Source: Gordius sp. MW1 | Taxonomy: Eukaryota > Nematomorpha > Gordioida > Gordea > Gordiidae | Length of the DNA: 64,000 bases | NCBI GenBank assembly: GCA_964036665.1 | Contig: OZ038529.1 | Span: forward strand, 14,020,060 to 14,084,059 | Direction of reading: 5' to 3' | In this document: positions 35,619-49,500 of the stretch, piece after piece | How the letters are laid out: every line of letters starts with the position of its first letter | Numbering within the stretch: the first letter of the stretch is position 1 | Made by a program: the position numbers and the translations under genes | Notes under the pieces: model-generated | What the model was told of the DNA's origin: nothing | Seen by the model: the letters and a program-made list of their open reading frames with translations, nothing else | Database searches by the model: none

Positions 35619-38600
35619 TTTGAGAATCCTATTATCCTCGAGTGACTTCCGAAAAGAGGTTTTAAGCTGCGAGAACTATCATTTTGACAAAAGACAACGT
35701 TTTATTGTTGCGATTAGTTTGTTGTATCGCAACGTGAGTGCTTAATTTTTCAAAAATGCACTATGCGATCATGATTTTAAAGTAATAGTTTTCTGATTCT
35801 GATAAATTTTTACTTTTTATCATCGAAACCACGTCTGAAAACGACAACTTTCATCGGATGCATACGGTTGAAAGAAAAATATGTGAAAAATTTTGAGGTA
35901 AAAATATTTATTTTTTTCGATTCTATGTGAAAGAGCATGAAAAAATATATAAAAGTAAGCCAATTTGAGAATCCTATTATCTTCGATTGACTTCCGCAAA
36001 GAGGTTTTAAGCTGTCAGAACTATTCATTTTGACAAAAGACAACGTTTTATTGTAGCGATTAGTTTGTTGTATCGCAACGTGAGTGCTTAATTTTTGAAA
36101 ACTGCTCTATGCGATTATGATTTCAAAGTAATAGTTTTTAGATTCTGATAAATTTTTACTTGGGATCATAGAAACAACGTCTGAAAACGACAACTTTCAT
36201 CTGATGAATACGGTCCAAAGAAATATATGTCAAAAATTTTGAGGTAAAAATATTTATTTTTTTCGATTCTATGTAAAAGAGCATGAAAAAATATATAAAA
36301 GTAAGCCAATTTGAGAATCCTATTATCCTCGAGTGACTTCCGAAAAGAGGTTTTAAGCTGCGAGAACTATTCATTTTGACAAAAGACAACGTTTTATTGT
36401 TGCGATTCGTTTTTGTATCGCAACGTGAGTGCTTAATTTTTCCAAAATGCACTATGCGATCATGATTTTAAAGTAACAGTTTTCTGATTCTGATAAATTT
36501 TTACTTTTTATCATCGAAACCACGTCTGAAAACGACAACTTTCATCGGATGCATACGGTTGAAAGAAAAATATGTGAAAAATTTTGAGGTAAAAATATTT
36601 ATTTTTTTCGATTCTATGTGAAAGAGCATGAAAAAATATATAAAAGTAAGCCAATTTGAGAATCCTATTATCCTCGATTGACTTCCGAAAAGAGGTTTTA
36701 AGCTGTGAGAACTATCATTTAACAAAAGGCAACGTTTTATTGTTGCGATTAGTTTGTTGTATCGCAACGTGATGCTTAATTTTTGAAAATGGCTCTATGC
36801 GATCATGATTTCAAAGTAATAGTTTTCAGATTCTGATAAATTATTACTTGGGATCATAGAAACAACGTCTGAAAACGACAACTTTCATCGGATGAATACG
36901 GTTCAAAGAAAAATATGTTAAAAATTTTGAGGTAAAAATATTTATTTTTTTCGATTCTATGTGAAAGAGCATGAAAAAATATCTAAAAGTAAGCCAATTT
37001 GAGAATCCTATTATCCTCGATTGACTTCCGAAAAGAGGTTTTAAGCTGCGAGAACTATCATTTTGACAAAAGACAACGTTTTATTGTTGCGATTAGTTTG
37101 TTGTATCGCAACGTGAGTGCTTAATTTTTGAAAATGACTCTATGCGATCATGATTTAAAAGTAATAGTTTCCAGATTCTGATAAATTTTTACTTGGGATC
37201 ATAGAAACCACGTCTGAAAACGACAACTTTCATCGGATGAATACGGTTCAAAGAAAAATATGTGAAATATTTTGAGGTAAAAATATTTATTTTTTTCGAT
37301 TCTATGTGAAAGAGCATGAAAAAATATATAAAAGTAAGCCAATTTGAGAATCCTATTATCCTCGATTGACTTCCGAAAAGAGGTTTTAAGCTGCGAGAAC
37401 TATCATTTGACAAAAGGCAACGTTTTATTGTTGCGATTAGTTTGTTGTATCGCAACGTGATGCTTAATTTTTGAAAATGGGTCTATGCGATCATGATTTC
37501 AAAGTAATAGTTTTCAGATTCTGATAAATTTTTACTTGGGATCATAGAAACCACGTCTGAAAACGACATCTTTCATCGGATGAATACGGTTCAAAGAAAA
37601 ATATGTGAAAAATTTTGAGGTAAAAATATTTATTTTTTTCGATTCTATGTGAAAGAGCATGAAAAAATATATAAAAGTAAGCCAATTTGAGAATCCTATT
37701 ATCCTCGAGTGACTTCCGAAAAGAGGTTTTAAGCTGCGAGAACTATTCATTTTGACAAAAGACAACGTTTTATTGTTGCGATTCGTTTTTGTATCGCAAC
37801 GTGAGTGCTTAATTTTTCCAAAATGCACTATGCGATCATGATTTTAAAGTAACAGTTTTCTGATTCTGATAAATTTTTACTTTTTATCATCGAAACCACG
37901 TCTGAAAACGACAACTTTCATCGGATGCATACGGTAAGAAAAATATGTGAAAAATTTTGAGGTAAAAATATTTATTTTTTTCAATTCTATGTGAAAGAGC
38001 ATGAAAAAATATATAAAAGTAAGCCAGTTTGAGAATCCTATTATCCTCGATTGACTTCCGAAAAGAGGTTTTAAACTGCGAGAACTATTCATTTTGACAA
38101 AAGACTACGTTTTATTGTTGCGATTAGTTTGTTGTATCGCAACGTGATGCTTATTTGAAAATGGCTCTATGCGATCATGATTTCAAAGTAATAGTTTTCA
38201 GATTCTGATAAATTATTACTTGGGATCATAGAAACCACGTCTGAAAATGACAACTTTCATCTGATGAATACGGATCAAAGAAAAATATGTCAAAAATTTT
38301 GAGGTAAAAATATTTATTTTTTTCGATTCTATGTGAAAGAGCATAAAAAAATATATAAAAGTAAGCCAATTTGAGAATCCTATTATCCTCGAGTGACTTC
38401 CGAAAAGAGGTTTTAAGCTGCGAGAACTATCATTTTGACCAAAGACAACGTTTTATTGTTGCGGTTAGTTTGTTGTATCGCAACGTGAGTGCTTAATTTT
38501 TCAAAAATGCACTATGCGATCATGATTTTAAAGTAATAGTTTTCTGATTCTGATAAATTTTTACTTTTTATCATCGAAATCACGTCTGAAAACGACAACT

Positions 38601-40416
38601 TTCATCGGATGCATACGGTAAGAAAAATATGTGAAAAATTTTGAGGTAAAAATATTTATTTTTTTCAATTCTATGTGAAAGAGCATGAAAAAATATATAA
38701 AAGTAAGCCAGTTTGAGAATCCTATTATCCTCGATTGACTTCCGAAAAGAGGTTTTAAACTGCGAGAACTATTCATTTTGACAAAAGACTACGTTTTATT
38801 GTTGCGATTAGTTTGTTGTATCGCAACGTGATGCTTATTTGAAAATGGCTCTATGCGATCATGATTTCAAAGTAATAGTTTTCAGATTCTGATAAATTAT
38901 TACTTGGGATCATAGAAACCACGTCTGAAAACGAAAACTTTCATCTGATGAATCCAAAGAAAAATATGTCAAAAATTTTGAGGTAAAAATATTTATTTTT
39001 TTCGATTCTATGTGAAAGAGCATGAAAAAATATATAAAAGTAAGCCAATTTGAGAATCCTATTATCCTCGAGTGACTTCCGAAAAGAGGTTTTAAGCTGC
39101 GAGAACTATTCATTTTGACAAAAGACAACGTTTTATTGTTGCGATTAGTTTTTGTATCGCAACGTGAGTGCTTAATTTTTCAAAAATGCACTATGCGATC
39201 ATGATTTTAAAGTAATAATTTTCTGATTCTGATAAATTTTTACTTTTCATCATCGAAACCACGTCTGAAAACGACAACTTTCATCGGATGCATACGGTAA
39301 GAAAAATATGTGAAAAATTTTGAGGTAAAAATATTTATTTTTTTCAATTATATGTGAAAGAGCATGAAAAAATATATAAAAGTAAGCCAGTTTGAGAATC
39401 CTATTATCCTCGATTGACTTCCGAAAAGAGGTTTTAAACTGCGAGAACTATTCATTTTGACAAAAGACTACGTTTTATTGTTGCGATTAGTTTGTTGTAT
39501 CGCAACGTGATGCTTATTTGAAAATGGCTCTATGCGATCATGATTTCAAAGTAATAGTTTTCAGATTCTGATAAATTATTACTTGGGATCATAGAAACCA
39601 CGTCTGAAAACGAAAACGTTCATCTGATGAATACGGTCCAAAGAAAAATATGTCAAAAATTTTGAGGTAAAAATATTTATTTTTTTCGATTCTATGTGAA
39701 AGAGCATGAAAAAATATATAAAAGTAAGCCAATTTGAGAATCCTATTATCCTCGAGTGACTTCCGAAAAGAGGTTTTAAGCTGCGAGAACTATTCATTTT
39801 GACAAAAGACAACGTTTTATTGTTGCGATTAGTTTTTGTATCGCAACGTGAGTGCTTAATTTTTCAAAAATGCACTATGCGATCATGATTTTAAAGTAAT
39901 AATTTTCTGATTCTGATAAATTTTTACTTTTCATCATCGAAACCACGTCTGAAAACGACAACTTTCATCGGATGCATACGGTAAGAAAAATATGTGAAAA
40001 ATTTTGAGGTAAAAATATTTATTTTTTTCAATTATATGTGAAAGAGCATGAAAAAATATATAAAAGTAAGCCAGTTTGAGAATCCTATTATCCTCGATTG
40101 ACTTCCGAAAAGAGGTTTTAAACTGCGAGAACTATTCATTTTGACAAAAGACTACGTTTTATTGTTGCGATTAGTTTGTTGTATCGCAACGTGATGTTTT
40201 TTTGAAAATGGCTCTATGCGATCATGATTTCAAAGTAATAGTTTTCAGATTCTGATAAATTATTACTTGGGATCATAGAAACCACGTCTGAAAATGACAC
40301 CTTTCATCTGATGAATACGGTCCAAAGAAAAATATGTCAAAAATTTTGAGGTAAAAATATTTATTTTTTTCGATTCTATGTAAAAGAGCATGAAAAAATA
40401 TATAAAAGTAAGCCAA
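35619..40416. repeat. 12-mer higher-order repeat, copy 2, expanded to 14 monomers (4798 bp)
   Basis: Monomer starts are 35619, 35964, 36310, 36655, 36998, 37343, 37686, 38028, 38370, 38712, 39049, 39391, 39733 and 40075. The first ten are m1-m10. Then come m11 (39049), an m10-like B monomer (39391, with 'gatgcttatttg' and 'aaaacgaaaacgttc'), m11 again (39733) and m12 (40075). The two extra monomers account for the 4798-bp length against 4119 bp in the flanking copies (net 679 bp, because the monomer at 38712 has also lost 5 bp). An unequal exchange between m12 and m10, which are alike in their left halves, would produce this. Confidence 0.88.
38712..39048. repeat. 337-bp m10 monomer with a 5-bp deletion
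   Basis: The sequence reads 'gatgaatccaaag' near 38946, where every sister copy reads 'gatgaatacggtccaaag'. Five bases ('acggt' or an equivalent alignment) are lost. The matching m10 in copy 3 (43510) shares the rare 'aaaactttcatctg' but not the deletion, so the deletion is private to this copy and younger than the copy 2/copy 3 split. Confidence 0.82.
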
Positions 40417-43400
40417 TTTGAGAATCCTATTATCCTCGAGTGACTTCCGAAAAGAGGTTTTAAGCTGCGAGAACTATCATTTTGACAAAAGACAACGTTT
40501 TATTGTTGCGATTAGTTTGTTGTATCGCAACGTGAGTGCTTAATTTTTCAAAAATGCACTATGCGATCATGATTTTAAAGTAATAGTTTTCTGATTCTGA
40601 TAAATTTTTACTTTTTATCATCGAAACCACGTCTGAAAACGACAACTTTCATCGGATGCATACGGTTGAAAGAAAAATATGTGAAAAATTTTGAGGTAAA
40701 AATATTTATTTTTTTCGATTCTATGTGAAAGAGCATGAAAAAATATATAAAAGTAAGCCAATTTGAGAATCCTATTATCTTCGATTGACTTCCGCAAAGA
40801 GGTTTTAAGCTGTCAGAACTATTCATTTTGACAAAAGACAACGTTTTATTGTAGCGATTAGTTTGTTGTATCGCAACGTGAGTGCTTAATTTTTGAAAAC
40901 TGCTCTATGCGATTATGATTTCAAAGTAATAGTTTTTAGATTCTGATAAATTTTTACTTGGGATCATAGAAACAACGTCTGAAAACGACAACTTTCATCT
41001 GATGAATACGGTCCAAAGAAATATATGTCAAAAATTTTGAGGTAAAAATATTTATTTTTTTCGATTCTATGTAAAAGAGCATGAAAAAATATATAAAAGT
41101 AAGCCAATTTGAGAATCCTATTATCCTCGAGTGACTTCCGAAAAGAGGTTTTAAGCTGCGAGAACTATTCATTTTGACAAAAGACAACGTTTTATTGTTG
41201 CGATTCGTTTTTGTATCGCAACGTGAGTGCTTAATTTTTCCAAAATGCACTATGCGATCATGATTTTAAAGTAACAGTTTTCTGATTCTGATAAATTTTT
41301 ACTTTTTATCATCGAAACCACGTCTGAAAACGACAACTTTCATCGGATGCATACGGTTGAAAGAAAAATATGTGAAAAATTTTGAGGTAAAAATATTTAT
41401 TTTTTTCGATTCTATGTGAAAGAGCATGAAAAAATATATAAAAGTAAGCCAATTTGAGAATCCTATTATCCTCGATTGACTTCCGAAAAGAGGTTTTAAG
41501 CTGTGAGAACTATCATTTAACAAAAGGCAACGTTTTATTGTTGCGATTAGTTTGTTGTATCGCAACGTGATGCTTAATTTTTGAAAATGGCTCTATGCGA
41601 TCATGATTTCAAAGTAATAGTTTTCAGATTCTGATAAATTATTACTTGGGATCATAGAAACAACGTCTGAAAACGACAACTTTCATCGGATGAATACGGT
41701 TCAAAGAAAAATATGTTAAAAATTTTGAGGTAAAAATATTTATTTTTTTCGATTCTATGTGAAAGAGCATGAAAAAATATCTAAAAGTAAGCCAATTTGA
41801 GAATCCTATTATCCTCGATTGACTTCCGAAAAGAGGTTTTAAGCTGCGAGAACTATCATTTTGACAAAAGACAACGTTTTATTGTTGCGATTAGTTTGTT
41901 GTATCGCAACGTGAGTGCTTAATTTTTGAAAATGACTCTATGCGATCATGATTTAAAAGTAATAGTTTCCAGATTCTGATAAATTTTTACTTGGGATCAT
42001 AGAAACCACGTCTGAAAACGACAACTTTCATCGGATGAATACGGTTCAAAGAAAAATATGTGAAATATTTTGAGGTAAAAATATTTATTTTTTTCGATTC
42101 TATGTGAAAGAGCATGAAAAAATATATAAAAGTAAGCCAATTTGAGAATCCTATTATCCTCGATTGACTTCCGAAAAGAGGTTTTAAGCTGCGAGAACTA
42201 TCATTTGACAAAAGGCAACGTTTTATTGTTGCGATTAGTTTGTTGTATCGCAACGTGATGCTTAATTTTTGAAAATGGGTCTATGCGATCATGATTTCAA
42301 AGTAATAGTTTTCAGATTCTGATAAATTTTTACTTGGGATCATAGAAACCACGTCTGAAAACGACATCTTTCATCGGATGAATACGGTTCAAAGAAAAAT
42401 ATGTGAAAAATTTTGAGGTAAAAATATTTATTTTTTTCGATTCTATGTGAAAGAGCATGAAAAAATATATAAAAGTAAGCCAATTTGAGAATCCTATTAT
42501 CCTCGAGTGACTTCCGAAAAGAGGTTTTAAGCTGCGAGAACTATTCATTTTGACAAAAGACAACGTTTTATTGTTGCGATTCGTTTTTGTATCGCAACGT
42601 GAGTGCTTAATTTTTCCAAAATGCACTATGCGATCATGATTTTAAAGTAACAGTTTTCTGATTCTGATAAATTTTTACTTTTTATCATCGAAACCACGTC
42701 TGAAAACGACAACTTTCATCGGATGCATACGGTAAGAAAAATATGTGAAAAATTTTGAGGTAAAAATATTTATTTTTTTCAATTCTATGTGAAAGAGCAT
42801 GAAAAAATATATAAAAGTAAGCCAGTTTGAGAATCCTATTATCCTCGATTGACTTCCGAAAAGAGGTTTTAAACTGCGAGAACTATTCATTTTGACAAAA
42901 GACTACGTTTTATTGTTGCGATTAGTTTGTTGTATCGCAACGTGATGCTTATTTGAAAATGGCTCTATGCGATCATGATTTCAAAGTAATAGTTTTCAGA
43001 TTCTGATAAATTATTACTTGGGATCATAGAAACCACGTCTGAAAATGACAACTTTCATCTGATGAATACGGATCAAAGAAAAATATGTCAAAAATTTTGA
43101 GGTAAAAATATTTATTTTTTTCGATTCTATGTGAAAGAGCATAAAAAAATATATAAAAGTAAGCCAATTTGAGAATCCTATTATCCTCGAGTGACTTCCG
43201 AAAAGAGGTTTTAAGCTGCGAGAACTATCATTTTGACCAAAGACAACGTTTTATTGTTGCGGTTAGTTTGTTGTATCGCAACGTGAGTGCTTAATTTTTC
43301 AAAAATGCACTATGCGATCATGATTTTAAAGTAATAGTTTTCTGATTCTGATAAATTTTTACTTTTTATCATCGAAATCACGTCTGAAAACGACAACTTT

Positions 43401-44535
43401 CATCGGATGCATACGGTAAGAAAAATATGTGAAAAATTTTGAGGTAAAAATATTTATTTTTTTCAATTCTATGTGAAAGAGCATGAAAAAATATATAAAA
43501 GTAAGCCAGTTTGAGAATCCTATTATCCTCGATTGACTTCCGAAAAGAGGTTTTAAACTGCGAGAACTATTCATTTTGACAAAAGACTACGTTTTATTGT
43601 TGCGATTAGTTTGTTGTATCGCAACGTGATGCTTATTTGAAAATGGCTCTATGCGATCATGATTTCAAAGTAATAGTTTTCAGATTCTGATAAATTATTA
43701 CTTGGGATCATAGAAACCACGTCTGAAAACGAAAACTTTCATCTGATGAATACGGTCCAAAGAAAAATATGTCAAAAATTTTGAGGTAAAAATATTTATT
43801 TTTTTCGATTCTATGTGAAAGAGCATGAAAAAATATATAAAAGTAAGCCAATTTGAGAATCCTATTATCCTCGAGTGACTTCCGAAAAGAGGTTTTAAGC
43901 TGCGAGAACTATTCATTTTGACAAAAGACAACGTTTTATTGTTGCGATTAGTTTTTGTATCGCAACGTGAGTGCTTAATTTTTCAAAAATGCACTATGCG
44001 ATCATGATTTTAAAGTAATAATTTTCTGATTCTGATAAATTTTTACTTTTCATCATCGAAACCACGTCTGAAAACGACAACTTTCATCGGATGCATACGG
44101 TAAGAAAAATATGTGAAAAATTTTGAGGTAAAAATATTTATTTTTTTCAATTATATGTGAAAGAGCATGAAAAAATATATAAAAGTAAGCCAGTTTGAGA
44201 ATCCTATTATCCTCGATTGACTTCCGAAAAGAGGTTTTAAACTGCGAGAACTATTCATTTTGACAAAAGACTACGTTTTATTGTTGCGATTAGTTTGTTG
44301 TATCGCAACGTGATGTTTTTTTGAAAATGGCTCTATGCGATCATGATTTCAAAGTAATAGTTTTCAGATTCTGATAAATTATTACTTGGGATCATAGAAA
44401 CCACGTCTGAAAATGACACCTTTCATCTGATGAATACGGTCCAAAGAAAAATATGTCAAAAATTTTGAGGTAAAAATATTTATTTTTTTCGATTCTATGT
44501 GAAAGAGCATGAAAAAATATATAAAAGTAAGCCAA
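40417..44535. repeat. 12-monomer higher-order repeat, copy 3 (4119 bp)
   Basis: Monomer starts are 40417, 40762, 41108, 41453, 41796, 42141, 42484, 42826, 43168, 43510, 43852 and 44194, i.e. m1-m12 with no extra members. It shares with copy 2, but not copy 1, 'gttgcggttag' (38461 and 43258), 'tttttccaaaatgc' in m6/m7 context (37815 and 42612) and 'aaaactttcatctg' in m10. Copies 2 and 3 are therefore closer to each other than to copy 1. Confidence 0.88.
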
Positions 44536-46594
44536 TTTGAGAATCCTATTATCCTCGAGTGACTTCCGAAAAGAGGTTTTAAGCTGCGAGAACTATCATT
44601 TTGACAAAAGACAACGTTTTATTGTTGCGATTAGTTTGTTGTATCGCAACGTGAGTGCTTAATTTTTTAAAAATGCACTATGCGATCATGATTTTAAAGT
44701 AATAGTTTTCTGATTCTGATAAATTTTTACTTTTTATCATCGAAACCACGTCTGAAAACGACAACTTTCATCGGATGCATACGGTTGAAAGAAAAATATG
44801 TGAAAAATTTTGAGGTAAAAATATTTATTTTTTTCGATTCTATGTGAAAGAGCATGAAAAAATATATAAAAGTAAGCCAATTTGAGAATCCTATTATCTT
44901 CGATTGACTTCCGCAAAGAGGTTTTAAGCTGTCAGAACTATTCATTTTGACAAAAGACAACGTTTTATTGTAGCGATTAGTTTGTTGTATCGCAACGTGA
45001 GTGCTTAATTTTTGAAAACTGCTCTATGCGATTATGATTTCAAAGTAATAGTTTTTAGATTCTGATAAATTTTTACTTGGGATCATAGAAACAACGTCTG
45101 AAAACGACAACTTTCATCTGATGAATACGGTCCAAAGAAATATATGTCAAAAATTTTGAGGTAAAAATATTTATTTTTTTCGATTCTATGTAAAAGAGCA
45201 TGAAAAAATATATAAAAGTAAGCCAATTTGAGAATCCTATTATCCTCGAGTGACTTCCGAAAAGAGGTTTTAAGCTGCGAGAACTATCATTTTGACAAAA
45301 GACAACGTTTTATTGTTGCGATTAGTTTGTTGTATCGCAACGTGAGTGCTTAATTTTTCAAAAATGCACTATGCGATCATGATTTTAAAGTAATATATTT
45401 CTGATTCTGATAAATTTTTACTTTTTATCATCGAAACCACGTCTGAAAACGACAACTTTCATCGGATGCATACGGTAAGAAAAATATGTGAAAAATTTTG
45501 AGGTAAAAATATTTATTTTTTTCAATTCTATGTGAAAGAGCATGAAAAAATATATAAAGGTAAGCCAGTTTGAGAATCCTATTATCCTCGATTGACTTCC
45601 GAAAAGAGGTTTTAAACTGCGAGAACTATTCATTTTGACAAAAGACTACGTTTTATTGTTGCGATTAGTTTGTTGTATCGCAACGTGATGCTTATTTGAA
45701 AATGGCTCTATGCGATCATGATTTCAAAGTAATAGTTTTCAGATTCTGATAAATTATTACTTGGGATCATAGAAACCACGTCTGAAAACGACAACTTTCA
45801 TCTGATGAATACGGTCCAAAGAAATATATGTCAAAAATTTTGAGGTAAAAATATTTATTTTTTTCGATTCTATGTGAAAGAGCATGAAAAAATATATAAA
45901 AGTAAGCCAATTTGAGAATCCTATTATCCTCGAGTGACTTCCGAAAAGAGGTTTTAAGCTGCGAGAACTATTCATTTTGACAAAAGACAACGTTTTATTG
46001 TTGCGATTAGTTTTTGTATCGCAACGTGAGTGCTTAATTTTTCAAAAATGCACTATGCGATCATGATTTTAAAGTAATAGTTTTCTGATTCTGATAAATT
46101 TTTACTTTTCATCATCGAAACCACGTCTGAAAACGACAACTTTCATCGGATGCATACGGTAAGAAAAATATGTGAAAAATTTTGAGGTAAAAATATTTAT
46201 TTTTTTCAATTATATGTGAAAGAGCATGAAAAAATATATAAAAGTAAGCCAGTTTGAGAATCCTATTATCCTCGATTGACTTCCGAAAAGAGGTTTTAAA
46301 CTGCGAGAACTATTCATTTTGACAAAAGACTACGTTTTATTGTTGCGATTAGTTTGTTGTATCGCAACGTGATGTTTTTTTGAAAATGGCTCTATGCGAT
46401 CATGATTTCAAAGTAATAGTTTTCAGATTCTGATAAATTATTACTTGGAATCATAGAAACCACGTCTGAAAATGACAACTTTCATCTGATGAATACGGTC
46501 CAAAGAAAAATATGTCAAAAATTTTGAGGTAAAAATATTTATTTTTTTCAATTCTATGTGAAAGAGCATGAAAAAATATATAAAAGTAAGCCAA
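44536..46594. repeat. Partial 12-mer higher-order repeat copy 4, then rearranged
   Basis: Monomer starts are 44536, 44881, 45227, 45569, 45911 and 46253. m1, m2 and the beginning of the third monomer follow the 12-mer order at +4119. After that the order changes to the arrangement seen at 28425-29792 (offset 16802). The same six-monomer run recurs again at 55876-57936 with an offset of 11340-11342 bp. A private change at 44665 gives 'ttttttaaaaatgc'. Confidence 0.82.
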
Positions 46595-49500
46595 TTTGAG
46601 AATCCTATTATCTTCGATTGACTTCCGCAAAGAGGTTTTAAGCTGTGAGAACTATTCATTTTGACAAAAGACAACGTTTTATTGTAGCGATTAGTTTGTT
46701 GTATCGCAACGTGAGTGCTTAATTTTTCAAAAATGCACTATGCGATCATGATTTTAAAGTAATAGTTTTCTGATTCTGATAAATTTTTACTTTTTATCAT
46801 CGAAATTACGTCTGAAAACGACAACTTTCATCGGATGCATACGGTAAGAAAAATATGTGAAAAATTTTGAGGTAAAAATATTTATTTTTTTCAATTCTAT
46901 GTGAAAGAGCATGAAAAAATATATAAAAGTAAGCCAATTTGAGAATCCTATTATCCTCGAGTGACTTCCGAAAAGAGGTTTTAAGCTGCGAGAACTATCA
47001 TTTTGACAAAAGACAACGTTTTATTGTTGCGATTAGTTTGTTGTATCGCAACGTGAGTGTTTAATTTTTCAAAAATGCACTATGCGATCATGATTTTAAA
47101 GTAATAGTTTTCTGATTCTGATAAATTTTTACTTTTTATCATCGAAACCACGTCTGAAAACGACAACTTTCATCGGATGCATACGGTTGAAAGAAAAATA
47201 TGTGAAAAATTTTGAGGTAAAAATATTTATTTTTTTCGATTCTATGTGAAAGAGCATGAAAAAATATATAAAAGTAAGCCAATTTGAGAATCCTATTATC
47301 CTCGAGTGACTTCCGAAAAGAGGTTTTAAGCTGCGAGAACTATCATTTTGACAAAAGACAACGTTTTATTGTTGCGATTAGTTTGTTGTATCGCAACGTG
47401 AGTGCTTAATTTTTCAAAAATGCACAATGCGATCATGATTTTAAAGTAATAGTTTTCTGATTCTGATAAATTTTTACTTTTTATCATCGAAACCACGTCT
47501 GAAAACGACAACTTTCATCGGATGCATACGGTTGAAAGAAAAATATGTGAAAAATTTTGAGGTAAAAATATTTATTTTTTTCGATTCTATGTGAAAGAGC
47601 ATGAAAAAATATATAAAAGTAAGCCAATTTGAGAATCCTATTATCCTCGATTGACTTCCGCAAAGAGGTTTTAAGCTGCGAGAACTATTCATTTTGACAA
47701 AAGACAACGTTTTATTGTTGCGATTAGTTTGTTGTATCGCAACGTGAGTGCTTAATTTTTGAAAATGACTCTATGCGATCATGATTTAAAAGTAATAGTT
47801 TTCAGATTCTGATAAATTTTTACTTGGGATCATAGAAACCACGTCTGAAAACGACAACTTTCATCGGATGAATACGGTTCAAAGAAAAATATGTGAATAT
47901 TTTGAGGTAAAAATATTTATTTTTTTCGATTCTATGTGAAAGAGCATGAAAAAATATATAAAAGTAAGCCAATTTGAGAATCCTATTATCCTCGATTGAC
48001 TTCCGAAAAGAGGTTTTAAGATGCGAGAACTATCATTTGACAAAAGGCAACGTTTTATTGTTGCGATTAGTTTGTTGTATCGCAACGTGATGCTTAATTT
48101 TTGAAAATGGCTCTATGCGATCATGATTTCAAAGTAATAGTTTTCAGATTCTGATAAATTTTTACTTGGGATCATAGAAACTACGTCTGAAAATGACATC
48201 TTTCATCGAATGAATACGGTTCAAAGAAAAATATGTGAAAAATTTTGAGGTAAAAATATTTATTTTTTTCAATTCTATGTGAAAGAGCATGAAAAAATAT
48301 ATAAAAGTAAGCCAATTTGAGAATCCTATTATCCTCGATTAACTTCCGAAAAGAGGTTTTAAACTGCGAGAACTATTCATTTTGACAAAAGACTACGTTT
48401 TATTGTTGCGATTAGTTTGTTGTATCGCAACGTGATGTTTTTTTGAAAATGGCTCTATGCGATCATGATTTCAAAGTAATAGTTTTCAGATTCTGATAAA
48501 TTATTACTTGGGATCATAGAAACCACGTCTGAAAATGACAACTTTCATCTGATGAATACGGTACAAAGAAAAATATGTCAAAAATTTTGAGGTAAAAATA
48601 TTTATTTTTTTCGATTCTATGTGAAAGAGCATGAAAAAATATATAAAAGTAAGCCAATTTGAGAATCCTATTATCCTCGAGTGATTTCCGAAAAGAGGTT
48701 TTAAGCTGCGAGAACTATCATTTTGACAAAAGACAACGTTTTATTGTTGCGATTAGTTTGTTGTATCGCAACGTGAGTGCTTAATTTTTCAAAAATGCAC
48801 TATGCGATCATGATTTTAAAGTAATAGTTTTCTGATTATGATAAATTTTTACTTTTTATCATCGAAACCACGTCTGAAAACGACAACTTTCATCGGATGC
48901 ATACGGTTGAAAGAAAAATATGTGAAAAATTTTAGGTAAAAATATTTATATTTTTCAATTCTATGTGAAAGAGCATAAAAAAATATATAAAAGTAAGCCA
49001 ATTTGAGAATCCTATTATCCTCGATTGACTTCCGCAAAGAGGTTTTAAGCTGCGAGAACTATTCATTTTGACAAAAGACAACGTTTTATTGTTGCGATTA
49101 GTTTGTTGTATCGCAACGTGAGTGCTTAATTTTTGAAAATGACTGTATGCGATCATGATTTAAAAGTAATAGTTTTCAGATTCTGATAAATTTTTACTTG
49201 GGATCATAGAAACCACGTCTGAAAACGACAACTTTCATCGGATGAATACGGTTCAAAGAAAAATATGTGAAATATTTTGAGGTAAAAATATTTATTTTTT
49301 TCGATTCTATGTGAAAGAGCATGAAAAAATATATAAAAGTAAGCCAATTTGAGAATCCTATTATCCTCAATTGACTTCCGAAAAGAGGTTTTAAGATGCG
49401 AGAACTATCATTTGACAAAAGGCAACGTTTTATTGTTGCGATTAGTTTGTTGTATCGCAACGTGATGCTTAATTTTTGAAAATGGCTCTAAGCGATCATG

